DNA from: Blastocladiella emersonii ATCC 22665
Taxonomy: Eukaryota > Blastocladiomycota > Blastocladiomycetes > Blastocladiales > Blastocladiaceae
Assembly (NCBI GenBank): GCA_025594325.1
Contig: JANHCV010000008.1
Location: 1,178,001-1,242,000 of the forward strand
Length of the DNA stretch: 64,000 bases
Reading direction: 5' to 3'
Shown: piece by piece, positions 11,312 to 21,987 of the stretch
Numbering within the stretch: the first letter of the stretch is position 1
Layout: every line of letters begins with the position of its first letter
Program-made: the position numbers and the translations under genes
The notes under the pieces: generated by a model
Database searches by the model: none
Told to the model about the DNA's origin: nothing
What the model saw: the letters and a program-made list of their open reading frames with translations, nothing else

Positions 11312-12249
11312 GTCGTCAAAATCAAGCTGCCATGAGTGCACTCAACAAGGCCTGTAAAGCATCTGGTGCGAAAGGTGTTGCGCTTGTGTTTCGCAATTCG
11401 TGGTGGTGGTCCACTGACAAAGCCACAGCACTTGAAAACATTGCGGGTCCGCTTGAGCTTTACGGGTTTGATAAGTATCTCGGAATTCAAATCATTGTCC
11501 AGTCGCATTGTTCTTGTGCAGATACGGCAGCAACGGTGCTCGGATCATTGCATCTCGACGCCAACTTTTCACTGATGGTTTCAATCCTGTGTCCGCTTTT
11601 GACTGACTTGACAAATGTTCTTCGCAATCACATCCCAAGTCCCATGCGGAGTTTTGAACTTAAAAACAGCTCCGACGCTTGCCTTGAACTGAATACGAAA
11701 CCCATCATCTCTGCGCTTCCACTGAATTTGCAGGAGATGCGCCTCCACAGGTTCAACCTCGATGTTGCTGACGTCACTGTGCTTGTCGCTCATATGCCAT
11801 CACTTCTCAAGCGTCTCTCCCTCACATGCGGCAAGCTCACTGACGAATGCGTTTCTATCCTTGCACCGGGTTTGCCGTACACATTGGAGGTGCTGTTCCT
11901 TGATGAAAACAAAATTGGCCCCGCGGGCGTAGCTTCTCTCATGGCGAATCTTCCCCAATCGCTCAAGGTTTTGGGCTTGACCGAGAACTTCATTGGTAAC
12001 GAAGGAGCGTCTCTCATTGCACGGAGCCTTCCGCCCTACCTCGCCAGCTTGTGGCTGCAAGACAACGGGATTGGCGACCAGGGAGCAATCGCCCTGGCAT
12101 CATCGGCCGCTCAACACATTAACACCCTGAGCTTCCGTGCCCTTTCAACGAGTTTCCTTCTCAGGCTGATGAGAAATTGCCTTACTTGGGAGGGAGAACA
12201 AGTTGTAAGAAACATGCAATCGTCCGTCTTGGCGGTTTTGATCGATTAA
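11312..12249 (+). pseudogene. Displaced 3' part of the kinase gene: linker and leucine-rich repeats
   Basis: The frame is open from the transposon boundary to the stop at 12247-12249. The first ATG is at 11332. After a roughly 80-residue globular linker there are at least five ribonuclease-inhibitor-type LRR units (for example TLEVLFLDENKIG, SLKVLGLTENFIG, YLASLWLQDNGIG). Joining exon 2 of the kinase at 4095 to 11312 keeps the frame exactly. Exon lengths of 1620, 67 and 938 nt sum to 875 codons including stop. The ancestral product was therefore a helical-bundle, kinase, LRR protein. As it stands this part could only be expressed from its own ATG or by read-through from the transposon end. 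Confidence 0.75.
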
Positions 12250-12940
12250 ATTGTTTACCGTTTATATATGCATGTTTACTGTTCACCTATTTCTTAGCGC
12301 ATTCCGTTCAGCTGCGCGTCAGCTAAAACTCAGAAGAAAAACCGAGATCGTGGCTGTACCGGTATTCTCCCCAGAGAAGCCGCGACGCGCCGTTAGTGGC
12401 ATCAGTGGGCGGCGCCGACCACGTCCACGCAACCTCCACTTCGGGTCGCTAAATTGCAACATGAATTCGCTGGGCAATTACTAGTACGCGGCGCGCACCT
12501 GAGGTCGCGCTGCATCGCACACGCGAGCCACAGGGACCGCGAATTGCGAGCATTGCGAGCCACGGGGACCGCGAACCGGGACTTTTGAATATACTCTCTC
12601 GACTCGTCTCCTACTCAGCGACCTGCTCCACATTGCGCCAGTCCGTGAACGTGACGTCGTCAGGCAACGCAATGACCCCTTGCCTTTGCGCGCGACACGA
12701 ACCGACAGGACGCGCCGCGCCACACACGGGCACGAATCGCGCGGTTTTCACCTCCCCACTCACCAGATCTCTTTGTCCCCAAAACCGCGCCTTAACTCGA
12801 GTCAGTTGACGGTCGCGACGTCGCTCAGCTGACCGACGTCATCCCCTCCATGCGCGCTGCGAACCGATAGGCGGCGAACGTTGCACGAATCAAGAATCAT
12901 GAATCAAGAAATTTATACACCTCCTTGCACACACTTCCCG
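12250..12940. other. Intergenic, no gene supported
   Basis: A short imperfect direct repeat (GAGCCACAGGGACCGCGAA / GAGCCACGGGGACCGCGAA) lies near 12527-12575. Nothing else is recognisable. The 3' flanks of the LRR piece and VID27 fall here. Confidence 0.5.
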
Positions 12941-15352
12941 CTACTCGACAACGCGCTCCATCTTGCGGCGGTTGACCGACATGACATCATCGGGCAACGC
13001 GACCACGACATTCCGGTCGTCGCCAAACTTGAACTGGTCCGCGACGACGTCCGCGTCGAACCGCTTGACCGTGTACCGGTCGCGATGGCGGCCGCCGCGG
13101 AGGACGTGCACGAGGTCCCACGTCACGACGTACGGCCCCGTGGACGTGACGAGCGACGTCTCGCCCGTGGGCGCGACGTTGAAGTACGCGGCCGAAAAAC
13201 TCGGCGGCCGCCCACCCATGCGCGCGACGTGTTCGGGGCGCAGGGCGAGCCGGATCGCGGTGGGCCGGTCGGCGGCGGGCATGCGGGTGGCGAAGGCGGT
13301 GGTCGGGACGCCCTTGGCGGTGACGTGGGCGACGTCGAAGAGGAGGAGCGACGTCGCGCACGTCGCGAGGACGTATTTCCCGTCGAGCGACACGTCGAGG
13401 TGGCGGACGGGCTCGCCCGTCGACTGCAGCGAGGTCGTGGCGCGTTTCCCGACGTCCTTGTACATCTGCAGCTTGCCGGTGCCCGAGGTGACGGCGACGT
13501 GCCCGTGCGCGGTGGTCGCGATCGCGGTAAAGTCCATGGGCTTCGAGTACTTGTACCGGTCACCCTCGGCGCCACCGCCGGCGACGCGCGGGTCGACGCG
13601 GAACACGGCGCGCTCGCCGATGCCCAGGAACGTGACGTCGTCGGACGCGGCGCGGTCGGCCGTCTTCTTGGCGGCGCTGAGCCCGCGCACGGCGTCGGGC
13701 GCGGTCCACTCGTTGACGATGGTCTCGGCGGCGAGGTCGAGCTCGTACAGCTTGGCGCGGTCGCGCGCGTCCGACAGCACGAGCTTGCGCTCGCCCTCGT
13801 GCACCAGCACCATGTCGGGGCGCACGGGCGTCCGGTTGAACGACAGGTCGCCGATCATGGCCTGGTACTTGATCTTGCTGCGCGGCGTGAACCCGAACAC
13901 GCCGACGGCGGTGCCGCGGACCACGTACGCGCGCGAGGACGTGGTGGTGAGGAGCGAGTTGGTCGCGGCGTCGACCGTCGGGTCGGTCTCGGCGTCCTCG
14001 TCCGAGTCGTCGCGGTCGGTCCCCGCACCGAGCTCGTCGACGGCGTCCACGTCGTCGTCGTCGGAGTCCGAGTCCGAGCCCGACCCGCCGCGCACCGTGT
14101 CCGTATCGTCGTCGTCCTCGACCCCACCGGCAGCCCCACCGCGCGCAGACGCGCCCGCAGTCGACGCCTGGGCCTGGAGGTAATCGAGGTCGGCGTCATC
14201 CAGACTCATGGCCGCGAGCGTCGCGTGCATCGTGGCCTGGACGTGCGTGGCGGTGAACGCGCGGCGGAACTCGAGAAACTCGGCGTCCGTCGCCAAATTA
14301 ATCGACAGCGAGACACACCCCTTGCCCACCTCGAACAGGTTCCAGATGAACGCGTTCTCGGCGGGGTAGAAGACGTGGTTCATGTCGCCCGCCACGGGCT
14401 GCGCGACGAGCGGGCCGCCGGCGTTCTCGACGGCGAGCCACGAGCAGGTCCCGTCGCGCGGGTCGCGCCATAGCTGGACGGTGCACCGCGAGTCGACGAG
14501 CGCGAACTCGGACGCGGCGAGGTTGTACAGGAACAGCTCGGCGTCGAGCTCGAGCGACAGGTCGTATGCCGGCGGGCGCGGGGGTGGGCGCGGGAGGAGG
14601 TGGTGCAGCGAGCGCGGCGGCGGGTCGATGGCGGCGGTGGCGGACGTCGCGGGCGCAGGCGCGGGTGCCGCGCGAGGCGTCGGCGTGGTGCTACGACTGC
14701 GCGCCGGCGGGTCCGCGGGCACGACGTGGTGGTGGTGGTGGTGGACGGGCAGCGGGTCCTGTGGAGGGGTGACGGCGCGGCGTTTCGTGTTCGCAACCGC
14801 CATTTTGGGCGACGGCGACCACGCCATGGCCTCGATCTCGGCGTCGCCCGCGTCGGCGTGCGAGCGCTGGAACTTGACCTCGCACACACACTGGAGGAGG
14901 GCGGTGCGGAACGCAGCAGCGACGGCAGCCGATGTCTCAGGCGAAGCGCCAAACTCGAAGATCTCGTCGGGCGCGCCGCCCGCCTCGACCCAGCGCAGCG
15001 AGCGGGTGCCGTCGGGCAGCACGCCGTCGTGCACGCGCATCGCGGGGCCGACGGGGAACGCGCGCTGGTCTCCCGCGAAATTGTCGTCGTCGGTCTCAGA
15101 GTCCGAGTCGACGAGGTCGTCCTCGTCGAGCGTGCGCATGACGACGAGGATGTACGCGAGCGTCCCCTCGCCGGCATCGGCGTCGGGGTCGCGGCGCAGC
15201 GCCAGCGTCGCGTGCGGGAACAGGCACTCGTGCGTGCCGCGCACGGCCGCGTCGGGGCGGTCCAGGTACAGCGCGCCGTCCAGCACCGCCAGGTCGCCGC
15301 CCGCGGACCCGCCGCCGAACAGAGCGCTCGATACGGTGCGGAGCCAGTTCAT
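12941..15352 (-). CDS. VID27: VID27 family cytoplasmic protein
   Basis: Single exon, 803 aa, ATG at 15350-15352. The N-terminal start MNWLRTVSSALFGG, the middle PH-like segment and the C-terminal beta-propeller block are characteristic of VID27. That block, from about residue 440, includes GVFGFTPRSKIKYQAMIGD, FNRTPVRPDMVLVHEG, and later HLDVSLDGKYVLATC and GPYVVTWDL. An acidic Ser/Asp/Glu linker sits between the halves, plus a His run around residue 200. In yeast VID27 was linked to vacuole import and degradation of gluconeogenic enzymes, but its molecular role is unsettled. No introns, frame breaks or missing blocks are seen. It stands alone between the kinase locus and the LRR cluster. Confidence 0.93.
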   Translation of the reverse strand: MNWLRTVSSALFGGGSAGGDLAVLDGALYLDRPDAAVRGTHECLFPHATLALRRDPDADAGEGTLAYILVVMRTLDEDDLVDSDSETDDDNFAGDQRAFPVGPAMRVHDGVLPDGTRSLRWVEAGGAPDEIFEFGASPETSAAVAAAFRTALLQCVCEVKFQRSHADAGDAEIEAMAWSPSPKMAVANTKRRAVTPPQDPLPVHHHHHHVVPADPPARSRSTTPTPRAAPAPAPATSATAAIDPPPRSLHHLLPRPPPRPPAYDLSLELDAELFLYNLAASEFALVDSRCTVQLWRDPRDGTCSWLAVENAGGPLVAQPVAGDMNHVFYPAENAFIWNLFEVGKGCVSLSINLATDAEFLEFRRAFTATHVQATMHATLAAMSLDDADLDYLQAQASTAGASARGGAAGGVEDDDDTDTVRGGSGSDSDSDDDDVDAVDELGAGTDRDDSDEDAETDPTVDAATNSLLTTTSSRAYVVRGTAVGVFGFTPRSKIKYQAMIGDLSFNRTPVRPDMVLVHEGERKLVLSDARDRAKLYELDLAAETIVNEWTAPDAVRGLSAAKKTADRAASDDVTFLGIGERAVFRVDPRVAGGGAEGDRYKYSKPMDFTAIATTAHGHVAVTSGTGKLQMYKDVGKRATTSLQSTGEPVRHLDVSLDGKYVLATCATSLLLFDVAHVTAKGVPTTAFATRMPAADRPTAIRLALRPEHVARMGGRPPSFSAAYFNVAPTGETSLVTSTGPYVVTWDLVHVLRGGRHRDRYTVKRFDADVVADQFKFGDDRNVVVALPDDVMSVNRRKMERVVE

Positions 15353-16570
15353 GGTGTTGGTGTGTTGATTGCGTTGCAGGGAGTGGGAGAGCGTGGAAGG
15401 GAGCGGGGACGGGGGATGCGGGAGAGACCACGGTCTTGAGCGGCGGCGGCGAACGACGCGTCACCGTTCGTCGAAACCAACTGTCCACGCGTTCGACTCA
15501 CCTCGCGACTTCGCTTCGACTGTCCGCTCCCCCTTCCATCGGCCGATGCAGAATGGTGGCGCAGCCAACCAGCCACTGCCAGCTCATCTGCGCTTGAGAC
15601 CCACCGTGGGCTGGGAAGCGCTGCGACGTCGCGTCAGATCGGTCGCGGTCGCCGAGCCCCCCGTCCACGCGTCGCGCGCCGTGTCGCCGCACGGCGGCCG
15701 CAGCGAAGGAAAGGTCATCACCATGGGAATCGACGCGTGAAGCGGGGTGAGATGAAGCGGGTCCCTCGTGCGCTTGGAGCCAGCGGCCGCCGCGCGCGAC
15801 CACCACCACCACCACCCGCCCCCGCTGCCGCTCGCCGCCGTCCAAGGCTCCCTCTCCCGCTCAACCATCGCGGAACTTCAACCACTCTTTGCAACGTATC
15901 GAGCATCACATAACCAAGCTTACCCGCGCCGCCGGCGCCTGGACCGCGTTTGGCGACCAGCCGACCTCGCCCGCCGCGGGGGCGGATCCCCGCCGAGTCT
16001 ATGCATGCTGCGATTCTTGCTTCTCTGGTCCGGCAATGGGATACAACTTCTCGTCGCCCGAGTGAAGTGTCCACCAAGATGCAGGTCAAAGTCCGCCACT
16101 CCATCGACGTGGGCGTCAGACCAACACACCGCGATAACGATTATTTCTCGACTCGGTTGTCCTCAACTCAGCGGTGGAAAGAAACCTTCATTCGCGCACA
16201 TCTGGCGCGCGCCTAGCAAATCAGCGCGGCCTGGATCAAATACTTCTCATGGCAGTTTTGCGCGTTAACCACCTCATTGCGTTCAAGTTCACCTACCCCA
16301 GCGGCCGGCTGCAGCAGATTATGACTTCCTGTCGTCGGCAACAACTAAACGACCCGCATGGATGTTCTGAGGGCGACACTCGGCTTGCTCAAGCTTCTCG
16401 CGATACTTGCGCTGCTCGCTGCTGGGGCATCGTTCGCGCGCGCGCCGTGAAAAGGCCGCGTCGCGCGCGCGGGCGGTGCCCTCCCTTCATGGCTTGATGC
16501 AGCGAGGAGCGCGGGTTCGCCGCGAGACTGTTGGCGGTGCTAGTGCTTGCTGGCGTGATGGCACTGGTTG
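15353..16570. other. Intergenic: VID27 promoter and unassigned sequence
   Basis: It contains an ACGCGT palindrome near 15464. No frame shows family resemblance. The overlapping frames on both strands are short and arginine-rich. Confidence 0.45.
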
Positions 16571-17289
16571 ATGTTCAATGTATTCGTTCTGCGGCACACG
16601 TCCCGTTCGATGACCGCCTTGCAAGAGCTGTCGATCGAACTTGGCGATCCTCAGGACCCATATGTTATGCGCGGGGTCGTGGCCGCAGTTCCGCCAACGC
16701 TGCTTCAGCTCGAGTTGTCAGGTAAGCTGGACTCCGAATGCGTGCGACTCCTTGCAAAAAACATGCGGCAGGAGCTCAAGGAGCTCAGACTAGCCAACTG
16801 TCAAATTTACATTGACAGCCTTTGCGTGCTCATCAATGTGCTTCCACCAACGCTCGAGGCGCTCTGGCTCCACGACGCGATCGACCTGAGCGAGAAGTGT
16901 GTTGGCAGCGCTTGTGCAGAACTAGCCTCCCGGACTTCACACATTCTCGTCCTTCCGCGTTCATATGACTCAAGCGGGCGTGATGCTAATCGTGGCCCAC
17001 TTGCCATTGACGCGAATCAAGGACTTGACGCTTGATTTCATGCTTCTGATTGACTCAAATGTCGCACTCGCGATTTTGGACAACGCGCCAAGCTCGCTCG
17101 TGTCTATCAGCTTGGATAACTGCAGACTGGAAGACGCGTTCCTACATGGTGTCCGTGAGCATTGAAGCGGGGCGCCGGATCCCAACCATCAGTGCGCTTG
17201 GTAACGCGTTCACAAGGGAAGGGGTGGAGGAGCACCAAGCTCTCGTCCACAACTCGCCCGTCGCGACGGGTCAAAGTCTCTACTTTTGA
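16571..17289 (+). pseudogene. 5'-truncated, frameshifted LRR family copy
   Basis: LRR units (TALQELSIELG, TLLQLELSG, ELKELRLANCQI, TLEALWLHDAI) run from 16571. The frame is lost near 16930 and resumes at 16965. It breaks again near 17155, after the family signature NVALAILDN...LEDAFLHGV, and continues as EAGRRIPTISALG to a stop at 17287-17289. The same C-terminal signature is intact in the copies at 21988-23007 and 29618-31323. The N-terminal F-box-like part is missing. With two frameshifts and a missing 5' end, this is a dead copy. Confidence 0.7.
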
Positions 17290-17385
17290 TAACTAGGTGT
17301 GTGTGCTGCGCACACACTTGGGTCTCAGCTGTAGCTTTACTTGGCTTCTTGAGACTGTTTCAGTTGGTGAAAGTGAAGTAGTTTA

Positions 17386-17640
17386 TCAATTCTCAATCCT
17401 GCTCAGCAGGGACAGTCGCTCCATGTCCTTCGCCACGTGCTGTAATGCCTTCTGCACGAGAACCCAACTGTTGAACCGGATGATGAGGATGTCCTCGGTC
17501 CTGCGCGCTCGAGAGAGGACCATGTACGGGTACCGGGCAGGAAAACGATGCGGGAGCTTGGGGTCGCCGAAGTCGGCAATGACCTTGTTCAGGGTCATCG
17601 TTGTGAGAACACGAACGCGAGCGCCGACGCGACGCGTCAC
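17386..17640 (-). pseudogene. C-terminal fragment of a Pif1-like helicase
   Basis: A minus-strand peptide of about 70 residues reads TLNKVIADFGDPKLPHRFPA, then a PYMVLSRARRTEDILIIRF block and a helical end. This matches the last Pif1 motif (VALSRAR..ED..I). The preceding motif with the TIHKSQG-type signature is not present. Pif1-like helicases occur as a chromosomal helicase and inside Helitron transposons. Only the end is present here, so this is a relic. No Helitron termini were found around it. Confidence 0.5.
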
Positions 17641-17812
17641 GCAACGCGTCTTTGAAACGCGTTCTCAGAGTTCAGGGGTGAACTCTTTGAGCTCGCCAGT
17701 CGACGGGCACCTCACAAATTCGAGTAGTAACCAGTTGGAAGAAAAAGAGTTTGGAATATATCAGACAGCGGAAGTATTTTTGAAAGAAACGAAGGAAGGA
17801 ACAGGATCAGGA

Positions 17813-18300
17813 TCAGGCCGAGCGGTCCTTGCCCTTGCCCTTGGCGGGACCGCGACGCGCGCGCTTGGTCGGCGAGGCTGGCGGGGTCTTGACCGTCTTG
17901 TTCTTGTCGCGGCCCTTGGCCTTGGTGGCCGGCCATCTTGCGCGCGCGGCTTGACGACGACGACGGGCCTGACTCGCACTCGCTCTCCTCCTCGTCAGCG
18001 TTGACCTCCTCATTGGCCTCCGAGTCGACAACGATCTTGGTGATGTTCTTGTTCTTGGTCACGGCGGACGACGACGCGGGAACCACGGTCATGTCGGACT
18101 CGCTGCCGACGTCGTCCCACTCCTGCAGGTTGATGTCGAGCTCCTGGACGACGGCCGACGCCGCGGGTCCCGACGGCGTCGTGGCGCTGCCGGACGTGGT
18201 GCTGCCCGACGTGGTGCCGCCCGACGGCGCGTTGACGGACGCCGAGGTGGAAGTCGGCGAGCGGGTGGTCTCAAAGAGCGTCGACGAGCAGCGGCAAGCG
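17813..18300 (-). pseudogene. Degenerate acidic/basic ORF
   Basis: On the minus strand a Ser/Thr/Pro-rich segment leads into an acidic stretch (EANEEVNADEEESECESG). After a one-base frame change near 17935 it ends in a basic tail (AKGKGKDRSA, stop at 17813). Acidic-then-basic composition suggests a former nuclear or nucleic-acid-binding protein. I cannot name it. The frame change argues for decay. Confidence 0.35.
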
Positions 18301-18740
18301 CGAGCGAGCGGGCGTGGAGTGGGAGAGCTTCCGAGGGCGCGAAAATGCAGCCAGACAGGATTGATGTCAGGTCACGTGATGCTGAACAGTCAGTTTCGAG
18401 CGAGGTCCGTCTCGTCGCGCCTGCGCACGGGAACCGCTGCACAGGACCTCGCTCCCCTCGAAGTGAACAGCCTCGAACTGTTGGGGACTAGGCAAAGCAC
18501 AGTCCAGATTTACGTTGCAGGGGTCGGAATGAAGTGAAAGCGAAAAACAACGGAACTCGTCGCGCGACGAAAATCGAAAACGGTCACTGAGCCACTCATG
18601 TGACCACAAGAGCAAGGTTGATGTGCCTGATAGGTTTCAATTGCTCCCACAGAAACTCAGCTTCGCTAAAGCTACAGCTGAGAATTGCCATAGTATGGGT
18701 TGAAATACATGTCATTGGCCGTTTATTTTAAGAAATTGGA

Positions 18741-18777
18741 GACGCGTCGCGAAATCACGTCGTTATCACGCGATCGC
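18741..18777 (+). promoter_or_regulatory. Conserved upstream module of the LRR family, copy 1
   Basis: GACGCGTCGC, then AAATCACGTCG, then TTATCACGCGATCGC, about 120-157 nt upstream of the ATG at 18898. The same module precedes the LRR genes at 29618 and 59505 (minus). Confidence 0.55.
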
Positions 18778-18897
18778 CCTGTTGTGGCGTCGCTGATCGC
18801 CACGTTCGCCTCGCCGTTTGAACGCCACCGCAAGGGCAACTCCGTTGAGCTCAGCGCACGCTCTCCGCCACCCCGACAGGCTACATGCATCCACAAC

Positions 18898-19549
18898 ATG
18901 AAGCTTAATGCAACGCTCGTGCTCGTTCCTCCGTGTGCTTTCGCACCAGCTCTTTGGCGCTTTCGGCTGCGGCGTGCGCGTCGTTGAGCTGTTCACCGAG
19001 GGTCTCGACGTCCGCTACGATGCGGGTCCGAACCTTGCTTTTCTCGTTCTGCGCCGCATCGCCGTGCTCCCGCCAAGCGACGCATTGCGCGGGCACACAC
19101 CTGTGCTTGACGTGACCTATATCCCGCACCTGCACCTCGGTTGCCGTGGCGCGCTGCAGCCTACGCCGCAAAAGACGAGCGCACCTTTCCTCAATGCGCT
19201 CGCAGATGAGTACCGTCCCCGCGAACCCAATCATGGCGCGCACCGGATGTGCATCAAGGTCCCGCTTGACTACGCGGTGACGGTGCTCAGGTGGCTCGAG
19301 ATTGCGTACCTTTTCTCAACGATCAAGCTCATCCAAAATCTCGACGGCGAGTTTGACGCGCAGTTCTTTGCTCAGGCGCGGGAGCACCTGCACCGCTTTG
19401 TGCTGCTTCCCGTGTATCCTGCCCATGGGACGCAGTATCGCGACCTGCTCTCGCCTGACGGAGCTTCGAGTGAGGCGGGGATGACGGGTGTCGCGACTGG
19501 CGACGTGGTCCAAGGTGCTGACAATGATCCCGTTATGGAGATTGATTGA
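18898..19549 (+). CDS. Hypothetical protein fused behind an LRR-family leader
   Basis: The ATG at 18898 begins MKLNATLVL, identical in style to the start of the LRR family genes at 29618 and 59505, and is preceded by the same upstream module. The family resemblance then stops. The leader frame closes after about 30 codons, while another frame (18908-19549) stays open for over 200 codons, with a plausible C-terminal half (DGEFDAQFFAQAREHLHRF and an acidic end DPVMEID). I read this as a family promoter and leader joined to unrelated sequence. Whether it is translated, and in which frame, is unclear. Confidence 0.3.
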
Positions 19550-20233
19550 GTCAGCTGCTTAATATTGTGTTCCATTCTCGTGTTTGTTCGCTTAGTTGCA
19601 TGCGAGCGTTGAAGCGGATCAGGAAAGCGGAGACGCGCCAATTAATTATGTTTGCGTGGCGCAACCTTGAACGCGGACAAGCATTCCGAGACGTCGTCTC
19701 CTGGCCCACGTACCAGCGATGTCTGCTACGCTGACCTTGAACAAGTTGTTTCGAACCAACCACGGATATACTGACGCTGATATGAAACGATTGATGGTCA
19801 CTTGACATGACGTTAATTTTGTGAGGTGCTCAATGCCCTGGGCGCGGGGCATGAGTGAGCTCTGCATGTGCTCTGGCGCATGCGCGCTAGCGCGGGCGCG
19901 TTTACGTGAGCGCGGCGGGCCGTACGCAACCCCAGGCGGGAGCCGGAGCCTGTCCTCGAGTATGTGTCCGCGGCCGGCGTCGACCTTCTCGGACACGTCG
20001 TTATGGCGCCCGCCAAAAAGTCAACGAGCTCTACTAAGTCCGTCAATGAGACCTACTACGTCTGCCACGTGGGCGGGCTCTAGCCCTCGATTGAAAATTG
20101 AACGCGTAACGTTTAGTGGATTAAGTAGAATTCTTTGAGTTGAGTCGCACAGACGCGCGGGAAGGGGGAGGAAGCGTGAGGTCGTGTTCAGCCACTCACG
20201 TGACTCGCGACCGAAATGACGAATTTCCCAAAT

Positions 20234-20285
20234 CCACGTCATTAAGTTTCCTTGTCCACGTCATCTAGTTCCCTTGTCCACGTCA
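20234..20285 (+). promoter_or_regulatory. Tandem CACGTCA (CRE-like) elements upstream of the intact LRR gene
   Basis: Three copies of a 22-bp unit (CCACGTCATTAAGTTTCCTTGT and variants) start at 20234, 20256 and 20278. Each holds CACGTCA, the half-site of ATF/CREB-type bZIP factors. They lie 102-153 nt upstream of the start codon. Confidence 0.55.
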
Positions 20286-20314
20286 CTTGTGACACACACG
20301 CGAGGGGCCCACTC

Positions 20315-20322
20315 TATATTTT
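20315..20322 (+). promoter_or_regulatory. TATA-like box of the LRR gene
   Basis: TATATTTT lies 65-72 nt upstream of the ATG at 20387, just downstream of the CRE-like repeats. Confidence 0.45.
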
Positions 20323-20386
20323 GGGGCAAGGCCTCCGCACAGCTTGTCCTGCAACCCTTCGCGGAAGCAACGCTCACAAGCACACT

Positions 20387-21811
20387 ATGAATCAACGACT
20401 CCCTGCATTGCCCTACACGATCATCGACAAGATCCTCGCCTTGGTCGTCGGCCAACTTGAGCCGAACGACCGTGCCGGCCTCGCTCACTGCGCGTTCGTC
20501 CTGCCACGAGTTAACTCGCCGCGAGTCGACTGGGCGGTGAAGCGCCAGCTCTTGTTTTGTACCTCCATGGACGACGCCAGCGAGCAAGGCCGGGTCGACA
20601 TTCTCGACGCGTGGCGTGACTCGGGCCGCCCGCTCAGCTACTCGCACCGCGGGCTCGCCTTAGCGGATTCGTACGAGGTTGTGGACTGGTGGTTCAGATC
20701 CAGTCTCCCGCTGCCGAGCGCGAGCTACAACATCTCGACGCGCGTCTATTTTCACGGCTTCATGGACCACGTTCCCTTTTTCTTGGACAGCCATGTCAGT
20801 ACGCCTCCGCAGACAATACACTCACCGCTGTCACATGTGCTCACATTCCGACCGATCTAGCCGCTTGAGCGCCGAAATGGCGCTTCGATTGGCGACGCGC
20901 GAGTTCGGCAGCTTGCACCTGGAATCGCGAATGGGAACTCGGACTGCGTCAAGATTGCACGAGTTCGTATCACCGAAGCTGGCGCCGCGATGCTTGCGGA
21001 CGCCATGGCCCAGAACGGTCGCTTCTCGATTGTCCAGCTCGACACGTGCATCATCACGTTCCCGGTGCTTCTTGCGCTCCGGCTTCCCGACACTGTCAAG
21101 ACGATCGAGCTGCATCAGAACTGGCCGTGTGCTGGCGCAAGCTTGGCCACGGCGGGCGCTTCGCCGTTTCCAACCGCTCTCGAGACTCTTTGCATCCAAT
21201 TCTCAACGCTCGGCACCGCGGCTCAGACTGCAGCGCTGTTCCGCGACCTCCCGCCGTCGTTGACCGTGCTGGACCTGGGAAAGACCAAACTGACGTCCAA
21301 GATCATGTCGACCCTCGCACCGCACCTCCCAAGCAGTTTGCGCGAGCTCATCCTTGAGCGCTGCTCCCTCTGCGCCGACGCCGTTGCCCTTCTGGCGCCG
21401 CACCTGCCACACGGGCTTTCGCAACTGAACCTCCTGGCCAACAAGTTGGGCGACGCGGGCGTTGCAGTCCTTGCCGAGCACCTCCCCGCTGCTCTCACGG
21501 AACTCGACCTCTCGTACAATGGGCTGACGGACGCGAGCATCCACTCGCTCGCGGGCCGCTTCCCGCCCAATCTCCAGCGCTTGGATCTCCACAAGATGAC
21601 CATGTCCATCGCGGGCGCCGATCTCCTCTTCAACAGCGTGCCGCCGTCGATGGCCCAGATCTCCCTCCTCGAGGTGAACGGCGAGGGCAGCACGCGTACT
21701 TTTGTTGCAGCCTGCTGGGCGCGCGCGATCCCAAAGGGAATCCAACTGCGGACTCCGTGGCAGAACGAGTTTTCTTCACAAGGAGCACTGTCCGTGTCTG
21801 GGTTTGAGTAA
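20387..21811 (+). CDS. F-box-like/LRR protein, intact family member
   Basis: Exon 1 is 20387-20794, the intron is 20795-20860 (66 nt, GTCAGT...CTAG, phase 0), and exon 2 is 20861-21811. The product is 452 aa. The N terminus (LPALPYTIIDKILALVV) looks like an F-box-type helix. It is followed by an ankyrin-like helical segment with the family motif SYEVVDWWFRS. Residues about 145-420 are LRRs of ribonuclease-inhibitor type (SLTVLDLGKTKL, SLRELILERCSL, GLSQLNLLANKLG, ALTELDLSYNGL, NLQRLDLHKM). An F-box plus LRR arrangement suggests substrate recognition for an SCF ubiquitin ligase, but the F-box is divergent and this is inference. It is the only LRR copy in the window with an undamaged frame and both halves. 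Confidence 0.75.
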
Positions 21812-21987
21812 ACGAATACATTTGAATCTTTCTGTTGCAGGACCATGGTTACTCGCTGACGAGGATCCACTGCCACGTGGTTTTCCGCTCCGTGTCGACT
21901 TCCCAGTGCTTGATGCGGCGCTACGGTCGCCTTATTGTGCGCGATTTCAACGTGAACTAGCGCCAAGGCTTTAACAGCAACAGCTGC

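Noticed and set aside
12881-14473. A 530-codon plus-strand frame opposite VID27
   Set aside because: Arg/Gly/Val-rich shadow of VID27 with no motif support.
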